DNA from: Caulobacter sp.
Lineage (GTDB): Bacteria; Pseudomonadota; Alphaproteobacteria; Caulobacterales; Caulobacteraceae
Reading direction: 5' to 3'
Assembly: GCA_030678995.1 (NCBI GenBank)
Contig: JAUXTQ010000052.1
Location: 1-64,000, forward strand
DNA length: 64,000 bases
This document shows positions 7,657 to 16,842 of the stretch, piece after piece; position 1 is the first letter of the stretch; each line of letters begins with the position of its first letter. The translations under genes and the position numbers were made by a program. The notes under the pieces are model-generated. The model saw nothing but the letters and a program-made list of their open reading frames with translations. It was not told where the DNA came from and searched no databases.

Positions 7657-8847
7657 ATGCCCGGCATTCCGCTTGAGTTCGTGTTCTTTGGCCTGGTGCT
7701 GATCGGCGTCGCGCTGCTGCACAAGCGGCCGCTCGCGGTGGCCCTCACGGGCCTGGTGTTGATCACGGGCTACAAGCTGATGGCGGCCGATTTCGGCGGC
7801 GTCGCGGGGCTTGCCGGTCTTGGCGCCCACCTGACCCACGAGTGGGTCGTGCTGGCCAACCTGATGCTGTTGCTGGTCGGCTTCGCGGTCCTGTCCAACC
7901 AGTTCGAGCGCAGCAACATCCCGGACAAGGTCCCGTCGCTGATGCCGGACAACTGGACCGGCGGCCTGGCTCTGTTGGCGATCGTCTTCCTGCTCTCCGC
8001 CCTGCTCGACAACATCGCCTCGGCGGTGATCGGCGGGGTCATGGCCCGCCACCTGTTCAAGGGCCAGGTCGGCATCGGCTTTCTGGTGGCCATCGTCGCC
8101 TCGGCCAACGCCGGGGGCGCGGGCAGCGTTCTGGGCGACACCACCACCACCATGATGTGGATCAGCGGGGTCTCGCCGGTGAAGCTGCTGTGGGCCTTCG
8201 TGGCGTCGGCTGTGGCTTTCCTCGTGTTCGCCCCGCTGGCCGCCTGGAAGCAGCAGAAGGTCGGGCCGGTGATTCCGCACAGCGCGGAGGGCGTGGTCAT
8301 CGACTGGATCCGGGCATCGACCGTGCTGGTCATGCTGGTGACGATCGTCACCGCCAACGTCATCGCCAACAGCCAGTTCGAGGGGCTGGAGGACGTCGCC
8401 CCGGTGCTGGGTCTGGCCTTGTGGGCCGCCATCCTTGCGACCGCCCTGATCCGCCGCCCAGAGTGGAAGGTCACGGGCGAGGCCCTTCACGGCGCCCTGT
8501 TCCTTGTCGCCCTGGTCGGTTGCGCCTCGCTGATGCCGGTCGAGAAACTGCCAGATCCCAACTGGGCGTCGGTGCTGGGCCTGGGCTTCCTCTCGGCGGT
8601 ATTCGACAACATCCCGCTGACCGCCCTGGCCCTGCAGCAGGGCGGCTACGACTGGGCCCTGCTGGCCTACGCGGTCGGCTTTGGTGGCTCGATGGTCTGG
8701 TTCGGGTCTTCCGCCGGGGTGGCGCTCAGCAACCTCTATCCGGAGGCTCGCTCCGTCGTGGCCTGGGTCAAGGAGGGCTGGATGGTCGCCGTGGCCTACC
8801 TGGTCGGCTTTGGGGTGATGCTGGCGCTCGTGGGCTGGAGTCCCTGA
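7657..8847 (+). CDS. NhaD/ArsB-like ion transporter (IT superfamily)
   Basis: This 396-residue integral membrane protein has about 11 hydrophobic segments. It carries two internal DNI motifs, LLDNIASA (DNI at 118-120) and VFDNIPLT (Asp at 317), which are the mirrored re-entrant signatures of the ion transporter superfamily (NhaD Na+/H+ antiporters, ArsB, CitM). The run SANAGGAGSVLGDTTTTMMW after the first DNI is typical of NhaD-like members. It probably exchanges Na+ or an anion against protons across the inner membrane. The ATG follows GAAAAGGACC at a good distance. It is a single gene, followed by the ECF sigma operon. Confidence 0.82.
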   Translation: MPGIPLEFVFFGLVLIGVALLHKRPLAVALTGLVLITGYKLMAADFGGVAGLAGLGAHLTHEWVVLANLMLLLVGFAVLSNQFERSNIPDKVPSLMPDNWTGGLALLAIVFLLSALLDNIASAVIGGVMARHLFKGQVGIGFLVAIVASANAGGAGSVLGDTTTTMMWISGVSPVKLLWAFVASAVAFLVFAPLAAWKQQKVGPVIPHSAEGVVIDWIRASTVLVMLVTIVTANVIANSQFEGLEDVAPVLGLALWAAILATALIRRPEWKVTGEALHGALFLVALVGCASLMPVEKLPDPNWASVLGLGFLSAVFDNIPLTALALQQGGYDWALLAYAVGFGGSMVWFGSSAGVALSNLYPEARSVVAWVKEGWMVAVAYLVGFGVMLALVGWSP

Positions 8848-8916
8848 TCGCCGAATTCGGTTGGGCGAGGTGAACCATCCGCCCCCGTCCGCCGACTATA
8901 TCGGTGAGGTGGGGTG

Positions 8917-9480
8917 ATGGACCGCGAAGCCGAAGCCGTTCTTGACGAATTTCTGGTGCTCGCCGCCCAGGCTGGATCGACCGACGCGTTCCGGCGTCTG
9001 GTTGTCCGCTGGACGCCGCGCCTTCGCCGCCACGCCGCCCGTGTCCTGCTGGACGCCGACGCGGCCAGCGACGCGGTTCAGGACGCCTGGCTGGCGATCG
9101 CCAAAGGACTGCGGCGTCTTGAAGACCCGTCACGGTTTCCGGGCTGGGCCTTCGCCATCGCCACGCGCAAATGCGTCGATGAAGTGCGCCGTCGTCAGCG
9201 CCGGCGCGCCGTCGCCCGCGTGGCGATCGACGAGCTGTCTCTGGCGATGGATCCGTCCAAACAGGTCGATCCAGAGCAATCCCTCGACCTGGCTGAGGCC
9301 GTGGCGGCGTTGCCGGCTGACCAGCGTCTGATCGTCAGCCTGTTCTACGGCGAGGGCCTGTCAGTCGAGGAGGTCTCCGCCGCCTTCAAAATTCCCGTGG
9401 GGACGGTCAAGTCGCGCCTCCACGCCGTTCGCCTGTCCCTGAAGTTGAAGTTGGAAGGAGAAGACCATGTCACAGCTTGA
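8917..9480 (+). CDS. ECF-type RNA polymerase sigma factor
   Basis: This 187-residue sigma factor has sigma-2 (about 20-90, with SDAVQDAWLAIAKGL and the -10 reading helix FPGWAFAIATRKCVDEVRRR) and sigma-4 (about 120-180, LPADQRLIVSLFYGEGLSVEEVSAAFKIPVGTVKSRL, a helix-turn-helix for -35 recognition). ATG 8917 is preceded in frame by GTG 8914; the ATG is preferred because of the GGTGGGG spacing. It overlaps the next gene by 14 bases, so they are translated together. The partner is a small membrane protein that could be the anti-sigma factor or a target of the same circuit. Confidence 0.92.
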   Translation: MDREAEAVLDEFLVLAAQAGSTDAFRRLVVRWTPRLRRHAARVLLDADAASDAVQDAWLAIAKGLRRLEDPSRFPGWAFAIATRKCVDEVRRRQRRRAVARVAIDELSLAMDPSKQVDPEQSLDLAEAVAALPADQRLIVSLFYGEGLSVEEVSAAFKIPVGTVKSRLHAVRLSLKLKLEGEDHVTA

Positions 9481-9850
9481 CCAAGCCCTTCGCCGCGCCC
9501 TGTCGCCGGAGGATCTGCGCCTGCTCGACGAGCTGAGCCGTGAGGAGCCACTGTTCATCCAGGCCATCAAGGCGTTCCAGGACCAGCACCGGCTGATCGG
9601 ATATATCGGCTGGATGGGTGGGTTCGGCCTGTTCGGCCTCGCCTGCTATTTCGCCTACCGGTTCATCGACGCACCTGATCTGAGGACCATGATCCTCTGG
9701 GGTGCGGCGACCGGCTTAACGGTCGTCGCCTTCAGCATGATCAAGCTGTGGTTCTTCATGGAGATGCAGAAGAACAACATCCTGCGTGAGGTGAAGCGGC
9801 TTGAGCTGCAGATCGCCAGCCTGCGGGTGATCGGCGCCGGCGCCGATTAG
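9467..9850 (+). CDS. Small two-helix membrane protein, sigma-linked (DUF6768-like)
   Basis: This 127-residue protein has a cytosolic N-terminal helix (about 1-45), two membrane segments (about 46-66 and 76-97, the second ending WFFMEMQ) and a short basic/coiled C-terminal helix (REVKRLELQIASL). It starts inside the sigma gene (14-base overlap). Small proteins of this shape following ECF sigma factors are common in Caulobacterales and resemble the DUF6768 group. There is no zinc-binding HxxxCxxC anti-sigma motif, so an anti-sigma role is only inferred from position. Confidence 0.75.
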   Translation: MSQLDQALRRALSPEDLRLLDELSREEPLFIQAIKAFQDQHRLIGYIGWMGGFGLFGLACYFAYRFIDAPDLRTMILWGAATGLTVVAFSMIKLWFFMEMQKNNILREVKRLELQIASLRVIGAGAD

Positions 9851-9942
9851 AGCGGAGGGGGAGCCGGACGCTCCCAAGGCCTCCGGTTTTCGCCGACACC
9901 GCCGAGAATCCTGTAGCATCGCCTCGAACTGGAGGCGGGTGC

Positions 9943-10914
9943 ATGACTCTCTGGCTGAGCATTCTGGCGGGCCTTGCGATGCTCGCGGTCGGCGGCGATC
10001 TGCTGGTGCGCGGGGCGTCCAGCGCGGCCAGGCGACTGGGTGTGAGCCCGCTGCTGATCGGCCTGACCCTGGTGGGCTTCGGCACCTCCACCCCCGAACT
10101 GGTGACCAGCCTGCAGGCCGCCTTCGCCGGATCGCCGGGCATCGCCATCGGCAACGTGGTCGGCTCCAACATCTCCAACAGCCTGCTGATTCTGGGCCTG
10201 ACCGCCCTGATCGCGCCTTTGGCGGTCAATCGCAGGGCGTTCCGGCGGGACGCCATCGCTCTGGTCCTGGCCACGGGCGCGCTGGCCTGGGCGATCCTGC
10301 AGGGCCGGCTGACCCGCGAGATGGGCTACGCCGGCATCGGCGCGCTGGCAGCCTACATCTTCGTGGTCTGGCTGATGGAGCGGAAGAAGCCCGATGCCGA
10401 GGCCGAACGGATCGAGGACCAGGCGTCCGAACCCTCCAAGGGAGCGCCGAACCTCTGGATCGCCCTGCCCCTGGCCGCCGCCGGTATCGCCATCACGATC
10501 TACGGCGCCAACCTGCTGGTCGGCGGGGCCATCGTGCTGGCGCGGGACCTTGGCGTCTCAGACACCCTGGTGGGCCTGACCATCGTCGCCATCGGGACGT
10601 CTCTGCCCGAACTGGTGACCAGCGGCATGGCGGCGGCGCGCAAGCAGGGTGATGTGGCCCTGGGCAACGTGATCGGCTCCAACCTCTACAACATCCTCGG
10701 AATCCTGGGGATCACCGCCGCGATCAAGCCGGTCGATGTCCCGCCCGAGATTGCCCGGCTGGATATCTGGGTGCTGGTGGCGGCCACCCTGCTGATGGTC
10801 CTGTTCGCCAGGCGACTGGGCAAGATCACCCGCGCCGAGGGATTCCTGATGGCGACAGCCTATGTCGCCTATGTCGGTTGGCTTGCCTGGAGCTCGGGCC
10901 TCTCGCCCGGATAG
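9943..10914 (+). CDS. Calcium/sodium antiporter, CaCA family (YrbG-like)
   Basis: This 323-residue inner-membrane exchanger has two inverted alpha repeats: GFGTSTPELVTS (about 46-57) followed by NVVGSNISNSLL, and AIGTSLPELVTS followed by NVIGSNLYNILG. These acidic, Ser/Thr/Asn-rich segments line the ion path in the Ca2+/cation antiporter superfamily. Ten hydrophobic segments fit the family. An acidic cytosolic loop (about 145-165) separates the halves. A GGAGG ribosome site precedes the ATG. It probably exports Ca2+ in exchange for Na+ or H+. Confidence 0.93.
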   Translation: MTLWLSILAGLAMLAVGGDLLVRGASSAARRLGVSPLLIGLTLVGFGTSTPELVTSLQAAFAGSPGIAIGNVVGSNISNSLLILGLTALIAPLAVNRRAFRRDAIALVLATGALAWAILQGRLTREMGYAGIGALAAYIFVVWLMERKKPDAEAERIEDQASEPSKGAPNLWIALPLAAAGIAITIYGANLLVGGAIVLARDLGVSDTLVGLTIVAIGTSLPELVTSGMAAARKQGDVALGNVIGSNLYNILGILGITAAIKPVDVPPEIARLDIWVLVAATLLMVLFARRLGKITRAEGFLMATAYVAYVGWLAWSSGLSPG

Positions 10915-10963
10915 TCGGGGCCTCGGTCTTGCGCCGCGGGCGCTGACCGGTCATCTGCGATCC

Positions 10964-12379
10964 ATGCCCGTCTCGCCTGCCTATCGCCCCGATCCGCGCT
11001 TCATGACGCTGGGCCCGGAGTTTTCCGATCCGGTGACGGCGGCGGACTTCCCCGAGACGATCCTGCGCCACCGCAACCAGCGGGCGGCGGGGACGGTGGG
11101 GCTGGAGACCCTGACCGACGCGGAATGGATTCGCCACTTCGGCCGGTTCGAGCCCTTGCCCGACAACCAGGCCGGGCCGCTGGCCATGCGCTATCACGGC
11201 CACCAGTTCCGCACCTACAACCCCGGCCTCGGAGATGGCCGCGGCTTCCTGTTCGCCCAGCTGCGGGAGGCGGGCGCGGACCGGCTGCTGGATCTCGCCA
11301 CCAAGGGCTCTGGCCAGACACCCTGGTCGCGGCGCGGCGACGGGCGGCTGACCCTCAAGGGCGGCCTGCGCGAGGTGCTGGCGGCGGCCATGCTGGAGGC
11401 CCTGGGCGTGCCCACCAGCCGCGCCTTCTCCCTGATCGAGACCGGCGAGGCGCTGGAGCGCAACGACGAGCCCAGCCCGACCCGCTCGGCGGTGCTTGTC
11501 CGCCTGTCGCACAGCCACATCCGCTTCGGCACGTTCCAGCGGCAAGCGTATTTCGAGCGGGGCGACAATGTCGGCAAGCTCGTCGACCACTGCATTGACG
11601 CCTGGTTCCCGGAATTGACGGCGGCGCCAGATCGCCCCGTCGCCCTGCTGGAGACGGTGGTCGCCCGCACCGCCCGGCTGGCTGCCCGCTGGATGAGCGC
11701 GGGCTTCGTCCATGGCGTGCTCAACACCGACAACATGGTGGTGACGGGCGAGAGCTTCGACTACGGCCCCTGGCGGTTCCTGCCGCACAACGATCCCAAC
11801 TTCACCGCCGCCTATTTCGACGAGACCGGCCTCTACAGCTTCGGCCGCCAGCCGGAGGCGGCCTTCTGGAACCTGCAGCAGCTGGCCGGCTGCCTGACGC
11901 TGGCGGCGGAGTCCGACGCCCTGGTCGCGGCCCTGAACGGGTTCGCCCCCGCCTATCGCGATGAACTGCGCGCGGCGATGCTCGCGCGGCTCGGCCTGAA
12001 GGCCCGGGGCGGCGAGGCCGACATCGAGCTGGTCAACGCCGCCTTCCGCGCTCTGGCGGCCGGCGGCGAGGCGCTGCGCTGGGAGCCGTTCTTCTTCGAC
12101 TGGTTCTGCGGGTCGTCGGACCGCGCGCTGGCCGGCCCGCGAGCCGCGCTCTACGCCGACGACGGCTTCACCGACTTCCGCGCGCGGCTGGCCGGTTACG
12201 AGGCCGACCGCCCCGAGCGGCTCGACCATCCGTATTTCGCCGCGCCCGGACCGGAGGAGATGCTGGTCGACGAGGTCGAGGCCCTCTGGTCCGCCATCGC
12301 CGGGCGGGACGACTGGACGCCGCTGGCGGCCAAGCTTGAGCGAATCGAGGCAGCCCGGGTGGCCTGGGGACTTGGATAG
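10964..12379 (+). CDS. selO: Protein adenylyltransferase SelO (YdiU)
   Basis: This 471-residue pseudokinase-fold protein transfers AMP from ATP to Ser/Thr/Tyr of target proteins. Landmarks are MRYHGHQF, GDGRGFLFAQL, LATKGSGQTPWSRRGDGRLTLKGGLRE, the catalytic-loop equivalent FVHGVLNTDNM and FDYGPWRFLP, all diagnostic of the SelO/UPF0061 family. The frame is open back to 10862, inside the end of the exchanger gene, but ATG 10964 starts the conserved region and avoids that overlap. The C-terminus lacks the long extension and the selenocysteine of eukaryotic forms. It ends at a REP-like palindrome. Confidence 0.93.
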   Translation: MPVSPAYRPDPRFMTLGPEFSDPVTAADFPETILRHRNQRAAGTVGLETLTDAEWIRHFGRFEPLPDNQAGPLAMRYHGHQFRTYNPGLGDGRGFLFAQLREAGADRLLDLATKGSGQTPWSRRGDGRLTLKGGLREVLAAAMLEALGVPTSRAFSLIETGEALERNDEPSPTRSAVLVRLSHSHIRFGTFQRQAYFERGDNVGKLVDHCIDAWFPELTAAPDRPVALLETVVARTARLAARWMSAGFVHGVLNTDNMVVTGESFDYGPWRFLPHNDPNFTAAYFDETGLYSFGRQPEAAFWNLQQLAGCLTLAAESDALVAALNGFAPAYRDELRAAMLARLGLKARGGEADIELVNAAFRALAAGGEALRWEPFFFDWFCGSSDRALAGPRAALYADDGFTDFRARLAGYEADRPERLDHPYFAAPGPEEMLVDEVEALWSAIAGRDDWTPLAAKLERIEAARVAWGLG

Positions 12380-12406
12380 GGACAGACACCCAAAGGTGTC
12401 TGTCCC
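12379..12406. repeat. REP-like palindrome between convergent genes
   Basis: Perfect 12-base arms GGGACAGACACC (12379-12390) and its complement (12395-12406) with a 4-base loop. It begins at the last base of the selO stop codon and ends 3 bases before the end of the convergent amidase gene, so it is the whole intergenic space. Confidence 0.75.
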
Positions 12407-12409
12407 GAG

Positions 12410-13837
12410 TCAGCGACTCATCGTCGGCAGCCGGTCGAACCATGGCCGGGCCTTCTCCAGCTGGCCGGCGAGGCGGAAGAGCAGGCCTTCGTCGGCCATG
12501 GCGGCGGCGAACTGGATGCCGATCGGCAGGCCCGCCTGGCTCCAGGCCAGCGGCACGGTCATGGCCGGCTGGCCGGTGACGTTGAACAGCTGGGTGTTGG
12601 GCATGAAGGCGAACAGGCGGGGGCCGTAGCCGGCCAGGTCCAGCGGTTCGCCGCGCAGCGAGCCCTTGGGGATCGGCGGCGAGCCCAGCGTCGAGCTGAG
12701 CAGCACGTCGAACCGGTCATAGACCTTCGCCACCGCCCGTCCGGCCGCGTGCAGGGTCTGCATGCCCAGCACATAGGCCGCGCCTGTGACCCGCCCGCCG
12801 CGGCTGGCCATGGCCCGGGTCACCAGGTCGATCTCGTCGTCCCCGATCGGTCGGCCGCGCTGGGCGGTCACGAAATCGAGGGTCGCGGCCACGCTGGCGG
12901 CGATCACCGAGCCCGCCGCGTCCCGCACGCCCGCGAAGTCCAGGTCGAGCGCGACTTCGTCCACCGAATGGCCCAGCGACTCGCAGAGCCGCGCCACGTC
13001 GGCGACGGCGGCGGCGCACTCCGGATCGATGGACCCGCCGTCCAGCGCGCCGGGGATCACGCCGATGCGCAGCTTGCCGGGGTCGCGCCTGACCTCCTCG
13101 GCGAAGGGCGTGGCGGGCGGGGAGAGGTAGTAGGGGTCGCCCGCCACCGGCTGGCAGATGGCGTCCAGCAGCAGGGCGCTGTCGCGCACCGAGCGGGTCA
13201 CGGCGTGCTGCACCGAGGCGCCGCCCCAGCCTTCGCCGGCGGGGGAAGAGGAGACCCGGCCGCGCGAGGGCTTCATGCCAAACAGGCCGCAGCAGGCGGC
13301 GGGCGTGCGGATCGAGCCGCCGCCATCGCTGGCGTGGGCCGCCGGGACGATCCCGCCGGCCACCGCCGCGCTTGCCCCGCCAGACGAGCCACCCGGCGTG
13401 CGGGTCAGGTCCCACGGATTGAGGGTGGGACCAAAGAACTCCGGCTCGGTGACCGGCTCCAGGCCGAACTCGGGGGTGTTGGTCTTGCCGAAGATCACCA
13501 GCCCGGCCTTGCGATAGGCGGTGACGATGGCGCTGTCGGCCGGGGCGACGGCGTCCTTCATCAGCCGCGAGCCGCTGGTGGTCGGGGTCCCTTCCACCAG
13601 GGCGCCGATATCCTTGATCAGCCAGGGCACGCCGCCGAGCGGGCCGCCCGGCGTTCCCCGGGCGAGCTGCGCCTTCGCCTGGTCGGACAGATCGAGGATC
13701 ACCGCGTTGAGCGTCGGATTGACCGCCGCCATCCGCTCCAGCGCGGCGTCCAGCGCCTCGGACGCGCTGATCTCCTTCGCCGCGATCAGGGCGGCGAGGC
13801 CCGTGGCGTCCTGCGCCTGATAATCCGCCTGGTTCAT
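12410..13837 (-). CDS. Amidase signature family hydrolase
   Basis: This 475-residue amidase-signature protein has the Ser-cisSer-Lys triad: Lys75 in PWLIKDIGA, the cis-Ser in the Gly/Ser-rich [12 protein letters not shown] block, and the nucleophile Ser in [11 protein letters not shown]. Such enzymes hydrolyse amides or nitrile-derived amides; a GatCAB role is unlikely because no gatB/gatC genes adjoin. The reading frame is open further upstream to 14962, but that part overlaps the monooxygenase on the other strand and has no conserved content. ATG 13837 with GGGAGCGGGC before it is the start. It converges with selO. Confidence 0.92.
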   Translation of the reverse strand: MNQADYQAQDATGLAALIAAKEISASEALDAALERMAAVNPTLNAVILDLSDQAKAQLARGTPGGPLGGVPWLIKDIGALVEGTPTTSGSRLMKDAVAPADSAIVTAYRKAGLVIFGKTNTPEFGLEPVTEPEFFGPTLNPWDLTRTPGGSSGGASAAVAGGIVPAAHASDGGGSIRTPAACCGLFGMKPSRGRVSSSPAGEGWGGASVQHAVTRSVRDSALLLDAICQPVAGDPYYLSPPATPFAEEVRRDPGKLRIGVIPGALDGGSIDPECAAAVADVARLCESLGHSVDEVALDLDFAGVRDAAGSVIAASVAATLDFVTAQRGRPIGDDEIDLVTRAMASRGGRVTGAAYVLGMQTLHAAGRAVAKVYDRFDVLLSSTLGSPPIPKGSLRGEPLDLAGYGPRLFAFMPNTQLFNVTGQPAMTVPLAWSQAGLPIGIQFAAAMADEGLLFRLAGQLEKARPWFDRLPTMSR

Positions 13838-14014
13838 GCCCGCTCCCGCTTTTCGTTGTTGCGGCGATCCGATCACAGTCAGCGGGGCAGGCCAACGGCG
13901 GATTGGCCCCAATTTGAGTGAACGCTGATAACTTCTCGCAAGACATACGATCGTTTGAGCGGCACACTGACGGTGCGGGAACCAGACGAAAGTCAGATCG
14001 GGACAGGCGCGGGC

Positions 14015-15496
14015 ATGGCGAGCGAACACTTCGACGTGGTGATTGTCGGCGCGGGAATCTCCGGCGTGGGCGCCGGCTATCACCTGCAGGACAAGTCGCC
14101 GGACCGGACCTATGTGATCCTGGAAGGCCGCGAGAGCATGGGCGGCACCTGGGACCTGTTCCGCTATCCCGGCATCCGCTCCGATTCGGACATGTACACG
14201 CTCGGCTATTCGTTCCGCCCGTGGACCGAGGCCAAGGCTATCGCCGACGGACCGGCGATCCTGAAGTACGTCAAGGACACAGCGGCCCACTACGGCATCG
14301 ACAAGCACATCCGCTATGGTTCGATGGTCCGGCGGGCCAGCTGGTCCACCGCGGACGCGGCCTGGACCGTCGAGGTCGAGGCGGGCGGCGAGACCCTGAC
14401 CTACACCTGCAACTTCCTGTTCCTGTGCGGCGGCTACTACAGCTACGTCGAGGGCTACACCCCCGACTGGGCCGGCATGGATGCCTACAAAGGCGCCATC
14501 GTCCATCCGCAGAAATGGCCGGAAAACCTCGACTACACCGGCAAGAAGGTGGTGGTGATCGGCAGCGGCGCCACGGCGGTGACCCTGGTCCCGGAGATGG
14601 CCAGGACCGCCGGCCACGTGACCATGCTGCAGCGCTCGCCGACCTATGTGGTCTCGCGCCCGGCCGAGGACTCCATCGCCAACTGGCTGCGCAGCAAGCT
14701 GCCGCCGATGGTCGCCTACGGGATCACGCGGTGGAAGAACGTGCTGCTGAACATGGTTTTCTACCGCCTGGCGCGGAAGAACCCCGAAAAGACCAAGGAG
14801 CGCCTGCTGGCCATGGTCCGCGAGCAGCTGGGGCCGGATTACGATGTCGCGACCCACTTCACGCCGACCTACAATCCCTGGGACCAACGCCTCTGCCTGG
14901 TGCCGGACGCGGATCTGTTCGAGTCGCTCAAGGCCGGGACCTCCTCGGTGGTCACCGATCACATCGAGCGCTTCACCGCCAAGGGCCTGAAGCTGAAGTC
15001 CGGCGTCACGCTGGAGGCCGACGTCATCGTCACCGCCACCGGCCTGAACCTGGAGGTGTTCAACGGGCTGGAGCTGGTCGTCGACGGCAAGGTCGTCCAG
15101 CCGTCACAGACCATGAGCTACAAGGGCATGATGTACAGCGATGTGCCCAACATGGCCTCGTCGTTCGGCTACACCAACGCGTCCTGGACGCTGAAGTGCG
15201 ACCTGACCTGCGAATACGTCACCCGCCTGCTCAACCACATGAGCCGCACCGGCCTGCGCCAGGCGACGCCCCGCCGCACCGACCCGTCGGTCCAGGAAGA
15301 GCCGTGGCTCGACTTCTCGTCCGGCTACGTCCAGCGGACCATCGGACGGTTCCCCAGGCAGGGGTCGAAGACGCCGTGGAAGCTGCACCAGAACTACGCC
15401 CGCGATCTGATGGCGCTGAAGTTCGGCTCGGTGACCGACGGGGCGATGGAGTTCTCCAATCCCGCGCCGAAGACGGCCCTGAAAGCGGCCGCCTGA
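14015..15496 (+). CDS. Baeyer-Villiger/flavin-containing monooxygenase
   Basis: This 493-residue flavoprotein has an N-terminal FAD Rossmann motif (VVIVGAGISGVGAG), the GGTWDLFRYPGIRSDSDMYT block, the fingerprint YKGAIVHPQKWPE at about 158-170 (the F/Y-x-G-x3-H-x3-W-P signature of type I Baeyer-Villiger monooxygenases) and a second NADPH Rossmann motif VVVIGSGATAVTL. It inserts oxygen next to a carbonyl or oxygenates a soft nucleophile using NADPH and O2. A TTG at 13955 would add 20 residues, but ATG 14015 sits directly before the FAD fold and is preferred. The gene is divergent from the amidase; ketone-to-ester conversion by this enzyme followed by the window's esterases is plausible. Confidence 0.9.
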   Translation: MASEHFDVVIVGAGISGVGAGYHLQDKSPDRTYVILEGRESMGGTWDLFRYPGIRSDSDMYTLGYSFRPWTEAKAIADGPAILKYVKDTAAHYGIDKHIRYGSMVRRASWSTADAAWTVEVEAGGETLTYTCNFLFLCGGYYSYVEGYTPDWAGMDAYKGAIVHPQKWPENLDYTGKKVVVIGSGATAVTLVPEMARTAGHVTMLQRSPTYVVSRPAEDSIANWLRSKLPPMVAYGITRWKNVLLNMVFYRLARKNPEKTKERLLAMVREQLGPDYDVATHFTPTYNPWDQRLCLVPDADLFESLKAGTSSVVTDHIERFTAKGLKLKSGVTLEADVIVTATGLNLEVFNGLELVVDGKVVQPSQTMSYKGMMYSDVPNMASSFGYTNASWTLKCDLTCEYVTRLLNHMSRTGLRQATPRRTDPSVQEEPWLDFSSGYVQRTIGRFPRQGSKTPWKLHQNYARDLMALKFGSVTDGAMEFSNPAPKTALKAAA

Positions 15497-15592
15497 CGAC
15501 GGCGCCGGCTTTCGCGGCGATGTCGATCCTGTCACAAGCCTGAGCGCGGTTCATGCTAGCGAACCGTCTCCAGCCGTGACTCTCGTGATCCC

Positions 15593-15835
15593 ATGACCGA
15601 CGCTCCCCGCAGGCCGATCCTCAGCCTGAAGTTCCCCCCGGCCCCCAAGGCGCCGCCCGCTCCCGCGCCGAAGGAGTCCAGGTGGAAGTGCAAGCCTTGC
15701 GGCGCGACCGTGGTGCTGGTCGGAAACGAGCCCGAGGACCAGGAGATCCGCTGCCCGGCCTGCAACGCCAAGCTCGGCCTGGCCGGCCAGTTCCTCAGCG
15801 ACCCGCCCAGCCCGAAAATTCGCGCCCGGCGCTAG
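15593..15835 (+). CDS. Small zinc-ribbon protein
   Basis: This 80-residue protein has a Pro/Ala-rich basic N-terminus (1-30) and a rubredoxin-like knuckle pair: Cys33-x2-Cys36 and Cys54-x2-Cys57, in KCKPCG and RCPACN. The 17-residue spacing fits a zinc ribbon. The ATG is good and coding bias matches neighbours. It ends 4 bases into the convergent gene at 15832. Function is unknown; such ribbons often bind RNA or protein. Confidence 0.75.
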   Translation: MTDAPRRPILSLKFPPAPKAPPAPAPKESRWKCKPCGATVVLVGNEPEDQEIRCPACNAKLGLAGQFLSDPPSPKIRARR

Positions 15836-16842
15836 GGGGCGGGGTCCGGGGGTTCCGGTGTGTCCGCCTGTTCCTCGGGATCGGCGGGCTTGGCCACGGG
15901 CGCCTTCCGCTTCCGCCACCACCAGTATCCCCCGCCGCCCGCCGCGATCAGCAGGGCCGCGCCGATCGCCAGCAGCCACGGCGTCCGCGCGGGCGCTTTC
16001 GCCGGCTCGGCCAGGGCTTCGGTCAGGGCGCTGCTGATCGTGTCGGCGTCCTCGGCTGACAGGGTCCTGGCGCCGGCGGCCTGAGCCGCGAGGTTCAGCT
16101 GGTTGACGGTCTCGTCCTGGTCCGCGAGGCCCACCGTCACCAGGGCGCCGTCCTGTCCCCCAGGCTTGGCGTAGCGGCTGATGGTCAGGCGCGAGACGAA
16201 GCGCGGACCGGATTCCGGGCCTTCGATGATGATGTACATGCGCCTGCCGCGGGCGGCGACATAGGTGATCCCTTCGGCCACATAGCCGTCCTCGGCGGTC
16301 TCCTGGATCACCGCGCCTCGCTCGTCGAGGAAGCGCAGCCGGCCGTTCGACGGGGGATTGAGGCCCACACCCACCACGCCGTCGGCCGGGGCGTCGATGC
16401 GGAACCAGTCCTGGTCTCCAGGACCCATCTCGATCCAGCCGCTGAAGGGTACGGTGGCCGGCCGGGCCCGATCCTTGCTGTCGTTGGGTTCGAAGCCGTC
16501 CACCGAGGGATCGGCGCGGACGCGGATCTGGATCGTCGCGGCGCCCGGATTGGCGGCCTTGATGCGCACCGTCACCGGACCGGGACCGGCGGCGAGGCCG
16601 GATGGCAAGGGGTGGCCCGCCTTGTCCAGCACCTCCAGGGTGATGTCTCCGGCGGCGTCCGGCGCCGCGAACACGTCGGCCTCGAGCACGGCCCGGCGGC
16701 CCGGCTTGACCGTCACCACCACCTCCCCGGCCGCGTTCAGCGACAGGCTGCGCACCTCGCCGACGGGGAAGGCCGGCGGCGCGGCCCTGGCTGGACCGGC
16801 GACCAGCAGGGCGACGGCGAGGAGGGCGGCGAGGCGCATCAT
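15832..16842 (-). CDS. Exported PPC-like protein with C-terminal membrane anchor
   Basis: This 336-residue protein (from ATG 16842) has a signal peptide (MRLAALLAVALLVAGPARA) and two beta-rich parts. The second has DGFEPNDSKDRA, GDQDWFRIDAPADG and a following strand pattern, which is the bacterial pre-peptidase C-terminal (PPC) type of domain. A single membrane segment near residues 290-312 (WLLAIGAALLIAAGGGGYWWW) is followed by a basic stop and an acidic Pro-rich tail. The topology is therefore periplasmic body, C-terminal anchor. The start overlaps the stop of the giant VWA gene (ATGATG over TGA), so the two are translationally coupled. It likely anchors or scaffolds the VWA protein at the membrane; that is inferred. 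Confidence 0.75.
   Translation of the reverse strand: MMRLAALLAVALLVAGPARAAPPAFPVGEVRSLSLNAAGEVVVTVKPGRRAVLEADVFAAPDAAGDITLEVLDKAGHPLPSGLAAGPGPVTVRIKAANPGAATIQIRVRADPSVDGFEPNDSKDRARPATVPFSGWIEMGPGDQDWFRIDAPADGVVGVGLNPPSNGRLRFLDERGAVIQETAEDGYVAEGITYVAARGRRMYIIIEGPESGPRFVSRLTISRYAKPGGQDGALVTVGLADQDETVNQLNLAAQAAGARTLSAEDADTISSALTEALAEPAKAPARTPWLLAIGAALLIAAGGGGYWWWRKRKAPVAKPADPEEQADTPEPPDPAP

Noticed and set aside
12410..14962. 850-codon version of the amidase
   Set aside because: The upstream 374 codons overlap the monooxygenase on the other strand and show no amidase features; ATG 13837 has a ribosome site.
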